DNA of 64,000 bases from Zhengitettix transpicula (Eukaryota > Arthropoda > Insecta > Orthoptera > Tetrigidae). The stretch lies in NCBI GenBank assembly GCA_037074705.1, contig CM073591.1, positions 158,703,032-158,767,031 on the forward strand, read 5' to 3'. A program made the translations under genes and the position numbers. Under the pieces are notes generated by a model. The model searched no databases. It worked only from the letters and a program-made list of their open reading frames with translations, and had not been told where the DNA came from. Below are positions 11,736 through 24,903 of the stretch, piece after piece; positions within the stretch are counted from its first letter, which is position 1, and each line of letters begins with the position of its first letter.

Positions 11736-12690
11736 GTGAAAAAGACTGTCGTGAAGAACGAGTCATGCTTCTGAACGACTACGAGTGCCAAGAATGTTCT
11801 CTGCGGCTGCCATCCAAAGACGTTCCACTGAACGACGCCTGCACCAGCATCCAGAAGCATCACAACACCGGCCAAAACAACAGAGCGACATCCGCTTTCA
11901 CGGTATCGTTAAAAATTAGTTTCTAGCAAGTATCTCACTACCGAGCATAGATTCATCACGGTTCACCCTCTATCATTGCTCCGGAGACAAAAGCGTATAT
12001 TATTTTATATCCCTACGTTCAATTAATTACTGTAATTTTTTATATTTAATTCACTTTTAAATCTTGGTTGTGCTATTAAATTATTACTTATAATGCATTT
12101 TTAAATAAAAAATACCAGGCCATAGGTCATGACATTATCTTCATTAAAAAACATTAAATAAACAACGTTTCGTATATTATTAGGACCTCTTCAGTTTAAA
12201 TAATTTTGTATATAAATCATGCAAAAATATTTAGAGGTAAGGTTGCCTTTTTTAAAATAAAAAGCGCTTATTGAATGTTTTGTTAATGAAATTAATTTTC
12301 TGACATGAGGCCATGTATTTGTTTATTTATATAATTGTAAATGTCAGATAATCATTTATTTTTTATTTCAATTAAACCTTATAAATAAATTTCCTACCTA
12401 TAATTAAATTAAATATTAAATTTTACACATATATATAATACATTCTTTGATTCGTAAATTGTGCGAATAAAAAATTAAGCATTTACATTTAATAGCCTTC
12501 GTATAGAATTTTTAAGCAGAAAAAGTTTGTCTGTCTGATTTTATCTCAAAATATTCGTATAATAAAAATTAAATCAAGTAGCAATCATTAGTTTAACATT
12601 ATGTATGTTCTTATTTTGTTAGAAATGCCCTGTAATAAGCCAATTTTTTTCCATTTTTAATTATAATGTAAACAAAGACATTCTGTATGA
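11736..12690. other. AT-rich sequence, nothing recognised
   Basis: Moderate GC to about 11900 and very AT-rich after. No gene or element recognised. Confidence 0.5.
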
Positions 12691-12694
12691 AAAT

Positions 12695-13074
12695 ATGGCC
12701 ACAGCGCTAATGCAGAAGAAAGCCAAATTCAAATTAACTTATTCGCAGAAGTGGAACAAAAGTTGAGTGGTAGTTAAAAGACAGTTCCAAGCTGTTATCC
12801 GACTCAAAAAAAAAGAAGAAGCTACAATTGCACGACTGAACAGATTACGAGAAGGATTTCGTCGAGAAAGGATTGTCTAGTTTCGCGGCAGAGATTAGCA
12901 GATTAAAGAGACCAACAGCTAGTATCAGAAGTAGGAGCTTTGTCCTCGCAGATAGCACAACTTTACACGGCTCCAGAAGCAGGACAGCTGATAGTGCCAA
13001 ATGCTGTGATTAACGGGCTAAGGAGAAATGGCGCAGCACAGCAAACTTACATTTTAGCTAAGGCTTGTTACTAG
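12695..13074 (+). pseudogene. Broken coding remnant, coiled-coil-like
   Basis: From an ATG at 12695 the frame reads MATALMQKKAKFKLTYSQKW, then after a stop a basic, heptad-like stretch (RLKKKEEATIARLNRLREGF), a second stop, then a frameshift into RDQQLVSEVGALSSQIAQL and a tail ending AAQQTYILAKACY with a stop at 13072-13074. Composition (Lys/Arg/Glu/Gln-rich with spaced Leu and Ile) differs from the AT-rich surroundings and suggests former protein-coding DNA. I do not recognise the family. It could be part of a transposase or chromatin-type protein. With at least three stops and one frameshift it is dead. Confidence 0.4.
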
Positions 13075-16000
13075 CGTAAGTATTCAGAAAATTCTACACA
13101 GAGTTAATTGTTTATAAACACCCTATCCGTCTTTGTTTCATTATTTCCTTCAGTATTTGAACAAGATTTAATCACGTAATCTATTTCTCTTAAAGATTAA
13201 TAATTTATTACCTTCCAGGTTTATAATAATTCAGTCTTTATGAACTTGGAAAAATAATACTAAATCTTGAAACCAAATTCTACAGAGACTCATTATCCTT
13301 ATCAGCAACAAATCCTATAGTATATAATAACTTTTGATTTGAAATTTTAGATACGTATGCAGAAAAATTTTGATGTGTTCTTGTGGCTTAATATGAAGTT
13401 TTGTTTCCGCAGGATGAACTTAATTTACTTATTATTGTAAAATAAGTGTTTAAAACATTATGCTGAAAATCCTAATCAATAGTAAAGATTATAATAATGA
13501 TGAAAAAATATCTGATTTAATGATAATATTATAAATAAATAAATGACAGTCAAAAAAATTATATAGTTTATTGCAATAATGCAATAGTATATTTTGCAAT
13601 AAACTTAATCATTTTTTTCTATCTAAAGCCCATGTATTGATGCATAATAGCCAAGATTATTTCTATTCTAGTAACCTCTTATGCACAAAATACCGAAACC
13701 CAGAGATTAATACAATTAAACCTACGTTGAAGAAAATACTTTTCCCAGCAGTAGCCAATGAAAATAAAAGTTATTTTCACTATATTTTTACCTGTCTATG
13801 CATAATACAATTTTTAAAGACATAGCTATAGACACGTCCGTGAATATTCTCATATCGCAACGAATAATGGTCGACAAAACATAAGATCTCTTAATGATCG
13901 TATTAAATATTTACTTAATTTCCGATTTTGTTGGAATATAGATGAGAAATTTTTTGGAGATGCACAGTGGGGAACTTTGTAAGCTGCACAATCTTTATAG
14001 TGGCGTCCGTTACCCTCGAAAATCGATGGGAAAATTTTGTGAGCCGACAGTCCTCTCGGACAACGAAGAGCTGCAGAGTCTTTGAAGTGACATTTTGTAT
14101 GCAAATTGAATATATTATACCCAACAAACTATTATTCTGATACATAAATCGTATCTCAAATCGAGATACAGACATTCCTAATACCGTTATGAACAGACCA
14201 AAATTTTTTTTAGAAATTTGAGCATGTCGAAGACTATCATTTATTGATCCTGTCTATTGAAACTTAGAAGTAATTGATTAGATTATATTAGATTATTATT
14301 TTATTTCAGTTACAATCACTGAAGTGAATGAAACTAGAAACAAAAATCATTTAAATACCGGGTTATGGTACAGTTGAGGAGGTTGAATTCAAATATGCGA
14401 ATATCAATAATACTTTATTTATGGCCAAAACCGCAGTACAAAATATAATTTGATATAGGCAAGTTTCAAATAATTTTATAGTGTACTTCATTTTGAGCGC
14501 CCTAAGAGGAGTAAATTTTAAACGATTACCGTGCCCATGAATTTTGTGTTTTGAAGTTTGTACGCCTAAATGTGCATCTGTTTTGTTGATATTTTCTTTA
14601 TGTCACTCACTGAAAGGTTTGAAGCAGAGCATATGCTGCTTATCCGTGAGTCGTCCCCCAAGCTCTGTTGAAGAGAATGGAATTCTAAGAATCTTCTCAT
14701 CGCCTGAACTAAAATTCAACAAGTCCGCTCTTCTCCACTCGTTTACTGCTCTGTTAAAATTACTGAGGCGGAGGAGACTGCGTCGCAATAAACGAAGCAG
14801 GCTTTCTCGTTAAAGCACATGGGGGAGCTATAATTTTCTAGTCGGCAACTAGTTCATCTTTTGAAATTGGTACTTTTATGTTGGAGAAGAGGTGAGAGTT
14901 TAACCATAACTAAATGTTTACTTGCAGTAAGAGGACTGCAGTTTCCAACTAAGTAATTCGCAACACTATCGTTAAACTGTACGATGATTGGAATATAAAA
15001 TATCCAATAATACTCACCTGAAGGAAAACTGAACCTTTCATTGAAGAAACCAAATTAAAATTAGGTGTTTAACTTAACTTTCGTAACACTGCAGCAACAT
15101 GGTCAGTAGCGTGTTTGAATTTAAAAATTCATTATGTATAGATATGGATATCCGGATAGCTATTTTTTTAAGTCCACTCTTGTTCTCAATATTTATGTAT
15201 GAATTTCAAAATAAATTATTTTAACTCTTAACTTAATAGTTTTACAAATTATATGAATATGATTTATATCAGTAAAGATTTTGGAAATTATTTCTCATAA
15301 TAGCTTTAATACTAACGTAAATTTGTTTCTGTTCTGAACTGTAACAAAACTCATATAGTGTTATTACTCAAATTCAACTCTACAGTAACCCGTGGACTCT
15401 AGATATGTGTATGAATCGGGCTTTCAATAGATAATAAACAAAATTATAAATTTCACGTTGATACTTTAATAAATCAGTTCATCAACATATGCAGCGAGGA
15501 TTATGTAAAATTTTAGTTATACAAGAACTACAAAACTAGTATGTTATATGGAGTAATATTCCACATGAGAAGTGACAGTCTTCATGACCCTAAATTGTGT
15601 AATTAGGATAATGTCATACTAAATATTGGAATTCCTGAAGATAGCTATTCAAGAACTGAGGTATACTTAACTATTTATACATATTTTTAATAAACACTTA
15701 TGAAACATCATCTCGGTCATTAATTCGTTCAACTGAAGAAATGAAAGAAATGTATATAGTATGCGTCCGTAGCACATGAAATGACTTTGAGCATATTTAT
15801 TAAAAGCTTGGTGAGTAAATTAAAGAATAACAAACGTTTCACTAATGTTCAAATGTCTTCTTAAAAAATCGTGCTTAGTCATTCCTCCTACTCTGTTAAA
15901 GAATCGTGAGAACTATATATATATTGTAGCAGATCGGCCTCGGTTCATATTTTCGATCACGATTTTTGGGCGATAATATTTAGTCGATACTGCTTTCAAT

Positions 16001-16757
16001 CCGCCGTCTCATTCAACTCTCCCGAAGTTCTTAATAGGGCGACAGGAAGAAATTATCAAAACTTAAGGAGTTTTCTTTAATTAATTTATTCGTCGATACA
16101 TTAATATACAACTATCTCAGGATGTGGTATAATATAACGATGATGTTCCATAGCTTGTAACTGTATTTGTTCCATTTTAAATATTGTTGTACGCCCTGCA
16201 CGAGTACCACTAGACAACTATTTACGATCGCCAACAACAAGGATGCCGACAATGGCAAATGTAACATGAACAAATTTCTACGGTAAAAAATATATATTTA
16301 TAATGTAGAAAAATGACTCGTTTACCTACCAGTTATGGGCGAAATTTTCTACTCTTTTACTTCCGAGATGAGAAATAATTTTCTGAATCCTAAGATTCGT
16401 CGATTCTTCGGCGTAAGGTTATTTTATTAGAAAAATAGCCAAACCTTGTTGATTTTCATACTTAATTCTTCGGCACATGAAACAAAAACTACTCGGGCGT
16501 GGTTTTAAGTAGAAATTTTGATTAACACATTTTTTACGATATCATTCTCTCGCACCGCGTTATACGTTTTTTTGGTATTTACACGTCTCAACAGCGTCCC
16601 CGCTCGCTGAGGAGCCGAAATGCAGACTTATTTTCCAGGTAAAAACAATAACACACGCGCACCAGCCTCAATTGTTTGAGTTCTAGTCGCCAAAGGAGAA
16701 CTTAACAATACACAGAATACTTATAACATACAAAATTACGCACCTATCAACGAATTC

Positions 16758-16760
<3 letters not shown>
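13075..16760. other. Unassigned AT-rich sequence
   Basis: No recognised gene. At 13950-14100 there are two loosely similar stretches (AAGCTGCACAATCTTTATAGTG and AGAGCTGCAGAGTC...) that may be an old internal duplication. Slightly GC-richer DNA at about 14560-14830 and 16560-16700 shows no family resemblance. Confidence 0.4.

Positions 16761-16761
<1 letters not shown>

Positions 16762-16806
<45 letters not shown>
16762..16806. repeat. (AT)n microsatellite, left flank of LTR copy a
   Basis: An uninterrupted AT run of about 45 bp directly abuts the LTR start at 16807. Confidence 0.95.
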
Positions 16807-16809
<3 letters not shown>

Positions 16810-18027
16810 AATGCCTTGAGGGAAAGGCATTGTTTCAGATTAATGGTCTTGGCCGTCAGAGGAAGTTGTAATGTGTACTTAGGATTGGTAAGGAGAAGTC
16901 AGCGCAAGACAAGTGCGGGTGGCCTGTCGCAAGATAAATCTGTTAAGGCTGGCATTGTTTCTGACTAATGGCCTGGACAGTTCAAGGACAGTTCACTTGT
17001 TTACTTAGGATCTAGGGGCAGTTTGGGCGGTCTGAAGAATTTAGAACCGCGCACGTGTGAGTGCGGGGGTGAGAATACAAGTTCAAAGTAATTGAGGGTG
17101 CAAAGACAAATTAGACCTGTCTCGATGGTCGGCTTTGGGACAAGACAGAGTAGCGAGCTACTTACTAAATAAGGAACTGCAGCTGCAGAATGTAAATCTC
17201 GGGATAATGGAGAAAACTGTCAACGAGCAGTTGCGACGTAGTTTAGGAACAAAGGAAAAGAGAAGGTACTGGGGTATATAAAGAGAAGATAAGAGTTTTG
17301 GAAGTTAGTTAGAGTGGGAGAGGGGGCTGTGAGCACCGTAAGAGTGAGAGTTGTGGAGGCGTACGGCGAGCATCGAGAGTGGAGAAATTTTTCAGCCTGC
17401 GAGAGAAATAGCAAAATTATTCAACGATAAACGTTTTTGTATGCAGAAGTCTAATCTGTTGTAATATCAAAATTTGACCACTGTCTTCGATGGTAGGAGA
17501 CCAGGACACTGCATCCAGCATCGAGTAGTTTTCACCACGAGCAAGTGAGATGTCCTTCACGAACGGAGAACCAGCTTTCATCAAACCAACAGCGTCTGTT
17601 AGAGTCAGTGTTTAAACGTCTAGTCTATAAAGTGTGTGTGTATGAACGAGCCAAATTGTCCTGAGTAATCGTAAGTTGAAATTTTATGGTATTAATATGT
17701 GTAAACGGAATTAAAAGATACAGTCAGATATCGTTCTTTTCTTTTGTGTTAATAAAATAGACTCTTTTAAATTTAAAATCAACCTTATAGAATAAGTTCG
17801 TCAATAATTAATTTCGTCTATACGAATAAATATTTCTTGTTAATTTAAAGATAAATGTTGGGTTCTTTGATTATTTAAGTGTTCTGTCCGTTATCAAACC
17901 CAGTAAAGACCCATGAGAGATTGAGATCTTTCTTTTATTTAAATTGAATAATTGATAATTTTTTATATTTAAAATTTGTTTGTTTGTTAAAATATATATT
18001 TTTTATTTCGGCATCCCATTGTTTACT

Positions 18028-18030
<3 letters not shown>
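16807..18030 (+). mobile_element. Solo LTR, family copy a
   Basis: 1224 bp beginning TGTAATGCC and ending TTTACTACA, with (AT)n on both sides (16762-16806 and 18031-18082), so integration in an AT tract is plausible. No gag-pol follows, so it is a solo LTR. Internal landmarks shared with other copies are GTAAGT (about 17669), TGTAAACGG, GTCAGATATCG (17723-17733) and CCCATGAG (17910-17917). Just inside the 3' edge, CGGCATCCCATTG (18009-18021) is a decayed primer-binding-site-like module. It contains a plausible promoter and polyadenylation region, but the sequence alone does not fix U3, R and U5. Confidence 0.7.

Positions 18031-18120
<90 letters not shown>
18031..18120. repeat. (AT)n then (GT)n microsatellite
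   Basis: (AT)n at 18031-18082 passes directly into (GT)n at 18083-18120. It is the right flank of LTR copy a. Confidence 0.95.
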
Positions 18121-18124
<4 letters not shown>

Positions 18125-20718
18125 ACGTAAACTTGTAACCATAGTAAAACATTGTAAATAATTGTAATTAACCAATAGAAGTCCCTTATTTTTAATATAT
18201 TTATGAATTATAGTTAAAATAATAATTATAGTATTAAAAAATTAGCATTAATACTTTACATTAAGATTATAATTATGAATTCAATACCACTCTTTCCGCA
18301 TCCCTTAAGTTTTGCTTCTTATAAGATTCTATCGAAAACGATTCTGTTCCATTCTATTCAACAGACATTCTGCAAATAAACGCTTCTAATAAATTCCGGA
18401 CATGTTTGATTTTAAGATCGCTTGGTTTTATACACTTTTATGGGCCACGAATACACAGATACCCTTTGAAGCTCACCACACCGTTTAGAAGCTGTACTTC
18501 TAATGTTCTCATGTCTAATCAAAAACGTTAGATGAATTTTGTTCTCTTAACTTTATTTAACCCATTGAACTTTTCATGAGCTTTAGAATGGATGCCATTG
18601 GTATCTCGTTTTCATGCATCTCGCATCTATAATCAATAAAATTATAATTAAATAATGATGAATTCATCCATTTTCATTACATTGTTCATTTTACACAGTC
18701 ATGCATTATCGTTATATATGCAATAAGATAATCTTTATTATTATTATTTACGTCAATTTTACATACGCATGACAGATTTCAGTTATGTTACTGTTGTATT
18801 TGTAAGAAAATGTTTATGTGTAAGTACCTAAGTGGTATTTTTTTTATGAAAGTATAGAAGAACTCGTATTTTTTCAACTGTTTTAATTTATGTTGGGTTG
18901 GGTTAACCGCAATTGTATGAGGGTAAAGTTAAGTCTAGTAGCACGTAATTCATGCTACGTTTTCAGATAAATAACTAACACGAAAATATCCCGTAAACTC
19001 TTACCGAAACTATCTGCGGACCATATATCTTTTACTCCCTCTTCTAACCGAATTGATCTTTTTCTATCCAAAAAAAAATAATTGGAAATGTATGATTTTC
19101 CTTTAATGTTTTCTTGCGATAAAGAAACAAAAAATTAGAAATCACGTGAAATACTGGCATAATATACTCACGTTTGGCGGTTGTATGAAACGATGTATGA
19201 AAAGAATCGTAAGGCGACATAATTCTCACCAGAATAAATTTGATAATTACTAAAGCCGCGGCATACCCAGTGCCGTCGCTATAAATTCTTGAATGGAAAC
19301 AAATCCTGGAAGAAGAAAGTTTGAGTCGACGAATGCAACAGCCGAGAATAAATAAGTTTACCTCTTCTGAGCTTAGAAAGAGGAGCGAAACTTTTGTATT
19401 ACCCTGTATAATTCCAATTACGTCACGACGAAACGATGAAAATATGCAAATATCGTCTGATTCGCTAATTTCAGATATGGACTATTTTGCTGAGGCGTAT
19501 AAAATGCGTGAATGCGTAAACTTCAGAAAGCCGCTCAATGACAGTCAATTATGCACAATTCTTCTTTACGCTTATGTTTCTCAATTATTTTATTTGAGTA
19601 CTTGGACTGCTTGGATGATATTTATAATTTCATTATGAGTGGTTTATTTTTAATATGAAATTTCATTTTAAAGTCTCAAAATACCTTATACTATAATACA
19701 TTTCTTTTATTACTATCGGAATTTCTGGGATTTGAATGCATTTAGTAATTAAACGTTCTTCCTATCAATACCTGACTACATTTTTATTACTATTATTATT
19801 ATAATAAATTAGACAGTTCTGGATGAATTAAGCTTGTGTAGCCATAATTTATTTTACAAAAGTCTGAAGTTTCTTTCAGTATGCTGTGGGTCGTCGTGGA
19901 GCACAGTCGGTTCTTTACGTATTTACGATGGGCCGCACTTCGGAAATTTACTGGGTACGGATCGGGACATGGGTCTCCAAAACTTCCTCGTCCGGGGCGG
20001 AAGCCAGTGAAGGGAAAATCTAGCAAGTCTGTCCAAGTGGATAGTAGAAGTTGAACTGAGGAATCTGGAAATATATTACTTGAGTCAATGAGACTGGTGG
20101 GAAATTTGAGGCACATTCAGATTCGCGTAATACAAATAAGTTATCAAGACAGCGAAGAACAATAATAATGGATATGTAGTTAAATAAATTTATTCAGTTG
20201 TGTTGGGTAAATCGAGGTGGCAATGTTTAAAATTGATACAAAAAGAAACATAATACATACCAACAAAGACATAAAATAAAGAAGTAAAGAATCGTTTCAT
20301 TACATCTATAAAACTTGTTACTTACTACTAATGAAAGACTATGGACATGATAATAGTAAATAATTTGTAATTTTTATGTGAATAACAGATGTATATGGCT
20401 TTGGATAAAGCCGAAAGCTCGTGTTATTTATTATTTGACATTTCGACAAGAAATATTTATGAAAAGATATCTTTTGACGTACTTATAAGGTTCAATGGAT
20501 TAATTTTAACCATAACATATTTGAGGCGAAATAGAAGAATCCGGTATAAAATTAGTACTGATGAAATTTTTGATGAAATAGCAACAGTAATGAAATACAA
20601 TAAAAGATTACATTTAAAGACGCTGAATCGACATCACAAAAAATTAACTGAAATGTTAAGGTTTTTACGGTCAACTCACAACGAATGTAGAAATTTGATG
20701 GAATTAATCGCGTATATA
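18121..20718. other. Unassigned AT-rich sequence
   Basis: Open frames at 19321-19638 (+), 19799-20116 (-) and 20389-20724 (+) are 105-111 codons long, resemble nothing I know and show no splice or promoter context. A short ATT-rich run lies at about 19788-19805. Confidence 0.4.
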
Positions 20719-20721
20719 AAG

Positions 20722-21765
20722 TGACGGAGTCCAGATACGACTTCAAGACTTGGAAGATGAAGATGAGGTAACAGAACCATCATTTAATGAGGTCTGTTAT
20801 ATTATTAACAACCAAAAATCAAATAAGGCAGCAGGTTCTGACCAAATACCTGCTGAACTAATAAAATATGGAGGTATAAATCTTAGAAAAGAGATCTATA
20901 AACTAATACTACAAATATGGCATAAAGAGAAGCTACCACAGCAATGGAATGAAACCATAATTTTCCCAATCTATAAGAAAGTAGATAAATACGAATATAG
21001 AAATTAGAGACCAATTGCACTGCCGAATGTAACATATAAAATATTTAAAATCCTTATAAATGATAGACTAGTAGCAAGAGTGGGCGCCAAAATTGGAGAA
21101 TATCAATCTGGATTTCGAATAAATAGATCAACAATAGACAACATATTTGTATCAAGACAGACATTTAAAAATTGTCATGAATATGGCTTTGAATTACATA
21201 ATATGTTTGTCGATTACATAGGAGCATTTGATTCGGTCCTAAGGCACAAGATTATATATAACCTGGAAATATATAAAGTACCAACAAATCTGAAAAAAAT
21301 TAATCCTGTTAACATTGACTAAAACCAAAGCTTAAGTCAAAATAAAAAACAAATTGAGTGAAGAATTTGATATCATAGATGGGGTAAACCAAGGCGACCC
21401 TCGATCAGCAACACTATTTAACATAACATTAAATGCCACATTAATGGAAATTGAAATAAGGGGAAACATAACTACTCGCCTAAAGCAATGCATAGCATAT
21501 GCAGATGACGTCCTAATAACAACACGAACAATAAAAGCCTTGGAGAACATATTTAGACAATTAAAAGAACAATCTATAAAATTTGGTTTAAGAATAAACT
21601 AAGAGAAGACCCAACATATGAAATGTAACATAGGAGAGACAAAATGCTGTGGTATGATACTCGATAAACAAATACACAAATAAGTCAAATCCTTCACATA
21701 CCTCGGTACAACGGTAAATAGAAAAAAACTCCATTGAGGAGGAAATAACGGGAAGAAATGCAACG
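20722..21765 (+). pseudogene. LINE reverse transcriptase remnant, RTE-like
   Basis: The reverse transcriptase core reads across three pieces. The first ends in DKYEYRN with a stop where a Tyr is expected (position about 21006, followed by RPIALPNV). The second (to 21322) has IGEYQSGFRINRSTIDNIF and FVDYIGAFDSVLRHKI, the Asp-bearing motif A. After a frameshift, the third (21354-21602) has GVNQGDPRSATLFNITLN and the catalytic box AYADDVLITT. Beyond a stop at 21602, KSFTYLGTTVN marks the thumb. The spacing and GSDQIPAELIKYGG start resemble RTE-clade elements. There is no endonuclease on the 5' side and no 3' tail, so both ends are truncated. The catalytic YADD is intact but the frame is broken. 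Confidence 0.85.
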
Positions 21766-21769
21766 GAGT

Positions 21770-21867
21770 GACGGCGGGCTCTTATTGATATTAAATTAGA
21801 GAGACCATGGATTGTAAACAAACAATCCATGGTCTTCCTAGTTTAATATCAATAAGAGCCCGCCGTC
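21770..21867. repeat. 98-bp hairpin (near-perfect inverted repeat)
   Basis: Outer arms 21770-21795 and 21842-21867 are perfect complements (26 bp, starting GACGGCGGGCTC). Inner arms 21803-21815 and 21822-21834 are perfect (13 bp, GACCATGGATTGT), with loop AAACAA. Seven bases between are partly paired. It abuts the 3' edge of the RTE-like remnant. Confidence 0.95.
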
Positions 21868-22168
21868 TTTTTCGTTCTTTGAGATCTTGTCCCAATAATT
21901 GAAGAAATGTAAGCTAGACTGTGAACTATTCTGCATCATGGAAAATAAGAGTCGGCGTAGTATCGCTGCAGTTACTTTTAGGCGAATTGACGGGTAGGAT
22001 TCTTAAACCATAGCCATTATTTGTTGATTTATAATTATTTGTCGCCGAGATTTGTTGGGAACTGTGAGCGTGAGAACTACGAGTGTGAGAACAATTGTTG
22101 CGAGCGTTGTACAGAGATAAAGAATGACAGTAACGATGGAGTGACGGCGGGCTTCCTTAATTAGTATT
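21842..22168. mobile_element. Candidate inverted-repeat element (MITE-like)
   Basis: The sequence between 21842 and 22168 starts TTTAATATCAATAAGAGC then CCGCCGTC, and ends with a close complement (GACGGCGGGCTTCCTTAATT, about 22143-22162). That gives inverted termini of about 25 bp with mismatches. No target duplication is obvious. The left terminus is itself mirrored again by the hairpin arm at 21770. It could be a small non-autonomous DNA element or a rearrangement by-product. Confidence 0.35.
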
Positions 22169-22171
22169 ACA

Positions 22172-22195
22172 ATATATATATATATATATATATAT
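22172..22195. repeat. (AT)n, left flank of LTR copy b
   Basis: About 24 bp of AT repeats abutting the LTR start. Confidence 0.9.
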
Positions 22196-23181
22196 TGTAG
22201 TAAATAAAAGGAAATATAATTAATTAATGAACAATTTCTGTAGGTGACACTCTGGCGAAGGAGTTAGTTGGTTGGTGAACGTCGAGGAGAGAGACAGCTT
22301 TGGGGCGATAAGAAAGATCGGACAAGGAAGTGAAGAATTCAGTAAAATGCTTCTAAATATTTGATATGCATTGTTAAGCCTTGAGAGATTGCGGAGATTG
22401 TATGTTTAAAAGAATTGAGCACTGTTATTGGTGTTCGATTCAATTTCTGGAACGTTTTTGAATAGACTGGTGACTACGGTCCAACTATTTTGTAATCTGT
22501 ATATAATTGAGGTCACATTAACACTGACCGGTTTCCATGGTCAGAACATCTTGGCGTTGGCGATAATACTGGCTAATTGACTGGCGGCCGCGGGCGAAAC
22601 ATCTTCGGTCCGTACGAGAGATCCTTTTGTTTGAAGCTGTGAAAATATTGAACCGTGTGTTTTGTTCTGTGAATAATGGCCTTTTCAGTGAAGTGTGTTC
22701 CCACGCTCTGAAAATGTTAAATCTGGTACCAGAAAGAAAGTTGTAAGTACAAATAAAAATAATAAATGTGTGTAAACGGTAATTAAGGGTATAGTCAGAT
22801 TTAGTTTCTTGTCATTTCATATTCCGTTAGTGTCAATTTGTTTGAATTGTAAATTTTTAATGTTATTCTTGATTGTTTCTTACTTATCAAATCAAGTAAA
22901 GGCCCTGAGAAGAAGAGTTGTTTAGATTGATTTGTTTGTAAAATATAAAAGTTTGTATTTTCTTTAAATGCCACAAATTATAAAAAGAATAACTAATTGA
23001 TTTTTAAGTTTTGATTGAATATGGCGTACTAAAGTAGGGTAAATAATTTGTACCTTTAAAGAATAAATTTGTTTTAATAATTAATATTTTTAAATAAAGC
23101 ACATCTTTATTATCATTACATAATTTGGCTTCCACAACGTGGGCAATTTCATTAATTAATTAGTTACAGTTAATTATTACA
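22196..23181 (+). mobile_element. Solo LTR, family copy b
   Basis: 986 bp beginning TGTAGTAAATAAAAGG and ending TTATTACA, between (AT)n tracts. Shared landmarks are GTAAGT (about 22743), TGTAAACGG, GTCAGATTTAG (22794-22804) and CCCTGAG (22903-22909). The body appears to end ATCATTACA at 23120. A primer-binding-site-like module then follows (TGGCTTCCACAACGTGGGC, 23126-23144), and about 37 bp later a second ATTACA meets the AT tract. No internal coding region follows. Confidence 0.75.
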
Positions 23182-23206
23182 ATATATATATATATATATA
23201 TATATA
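23182..23206. repeat. (AT)n, right flank of LTR copy b
   Basis: About 25 bp of AT repeats directly after the LTR end. Confidence 0.9.
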
Positions 23207-24890
23207 ATTGGTGGTTGAAATTAATTATGTGTAATAGCAATAGATGAAGATAGCAGTGGGATAATTTTAGGTAAATTTCAGAAGAAAATTGTTTTTAGTA
23301 TTTTTAGATAAATCTCAAATATTCGACTCTTTGGAAAAACTTGTCGGGTCAGTCCTGAAACGATTCTCGATCGTTTTTCATGATAAAAATTAACTAGGCG
23401 TCAGTCAAAGCTTTCTCGAAAGTACTTTTGCTTACAATGTAGGCCGATTGCGGGTCGTATTTGGCAGCGGGTATTCTATTTACACTCTGGTATAGTGATT
23501 AGGTAATGGCGTCACATGAATAAACTTCCTGATAACATGGTTACAGTGACGCCTGCTACATTAACACTAGTCTCCCCGTATGGCGTGAGGAGCACAGTGC
23601 ACTCAGAGGTAACGATATAAGCCACTTGCGTAACTCACTCACGAAGTTCGACTGAACGTCGACGTATTCATGTTTGAGACGAATAGCGCCTCCATGTACA
23701 AATCAGTCTCACAAACCTTAAGCAGTATAATATGCACTTCAAACGATGCGTTATTTCTAATTTTTAAATAAATATCGTACGTTGATGAAAAAGTTAATTA
23801 ATTACGTTATTTATCAAAACACCAAGCAGGCCAGTGAAATAAGTCTTCATTAAAGTTTCTAAATTTTGAAACCTCTTAATATTTACACATTGAGCAACGG
23901 AATATTTATAGGGAGGTTTTTTATTAATATTAATAGAAACCCCATTAAGTTTTTAAACAGTATTTATTTTTATTTGTTGAAAAAAACTAATATTTCTTGA
24001 AACTAAAACACAGACAGTGAGATTAAGGAGCGTTTCTCTTTCCGTTCCATTACAATTTCTGTAAGGTATTGTAATGTTTTATTTGGATAATGGAATTTTA
24101 CGTAGGTCGTTTCAAGATATTTAAATTGTTTTAAATAGTTTTTTAACTCTGAAAATATTAAATTGCTTTGCAGTGTGAAAGTAATTAATATTTTATTAAC
24201 AGACATAAAAATACCATAACTTCCTGCTCTTGAAATACCCACGGCTATTTACCAAATTACACAAAAACAGAACAAAACAAAAACAGACTATTTCTGACAG
24301 GGGTTGGTGGGCCAAAATACGGTACTCATGAAGTTTTAATGAACCGACTTTGATAGGACTATTTTCCAGTACATTATCACTTGCAGATCTGGTAGGTCAA
24401 GACTTAGCAGATGGAACAGGCAGACGCTGCAATCCCTGGAATTTCCTGGAAAATGGTCACCCAGCTGGTCTACAGTTTCTCGTCAGCCTTTACAAAAACT
24501 CGCTTTTCAAACCCCAATCACCATTCTAAACTTGAAACATAACTTCGTTTCCATGCCTCAACTTCTTCATAAGTTCCTCAAAAACTGACTGTCTTCTACT
24601 CCGAAGCTCACTAAGGTCCAACCAAAAAAAAACCTTTTTCATAACTTCTTCATAAGGAACTTGTAACATCACGAACAGACAAACTGTAACATCTCAGCTC
24701 TAATTGAAAACTAAAACCTAACTTTCACTTGCTGCAAAACAAAACAAAAATAACTAGCTGAAAACGAAAAACTAACTAACTTCTGCTTGCTCTGCCAGCT
24801 TCCTTCACACCTCGGATTTTCGAAATTTCCCCAAACAGGGTTTTGGATTCAGCAGTTTTTACCAAATATGAATTAGATTTGTGCCTCCAC
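23207..24890. other. Unassigned sequence
   Basis: No gene recognised. A minus-strand frame at 24003-24242 is unsupported. Around 24540-24800 the plus strand is rich in AACTTC-type stretches without clear periodicity. Confidence 0.4.
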
Positions 24891-24903
24891 AAGTCTGAAC
24901 ATT

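Noticed and set aside
18885..18915. TTGGGTTGGGTTAACC, telomere-like at first sight
   Set aside because: It is not the insect TTAGG repeat and only two units are present.
19799..20116. 105-codon minus-strand frame
   Set aside because: No domain, no codon bias signal, no neighbouring exon or promoter. Such lengths are expected by chance over 64 kb on six frames.
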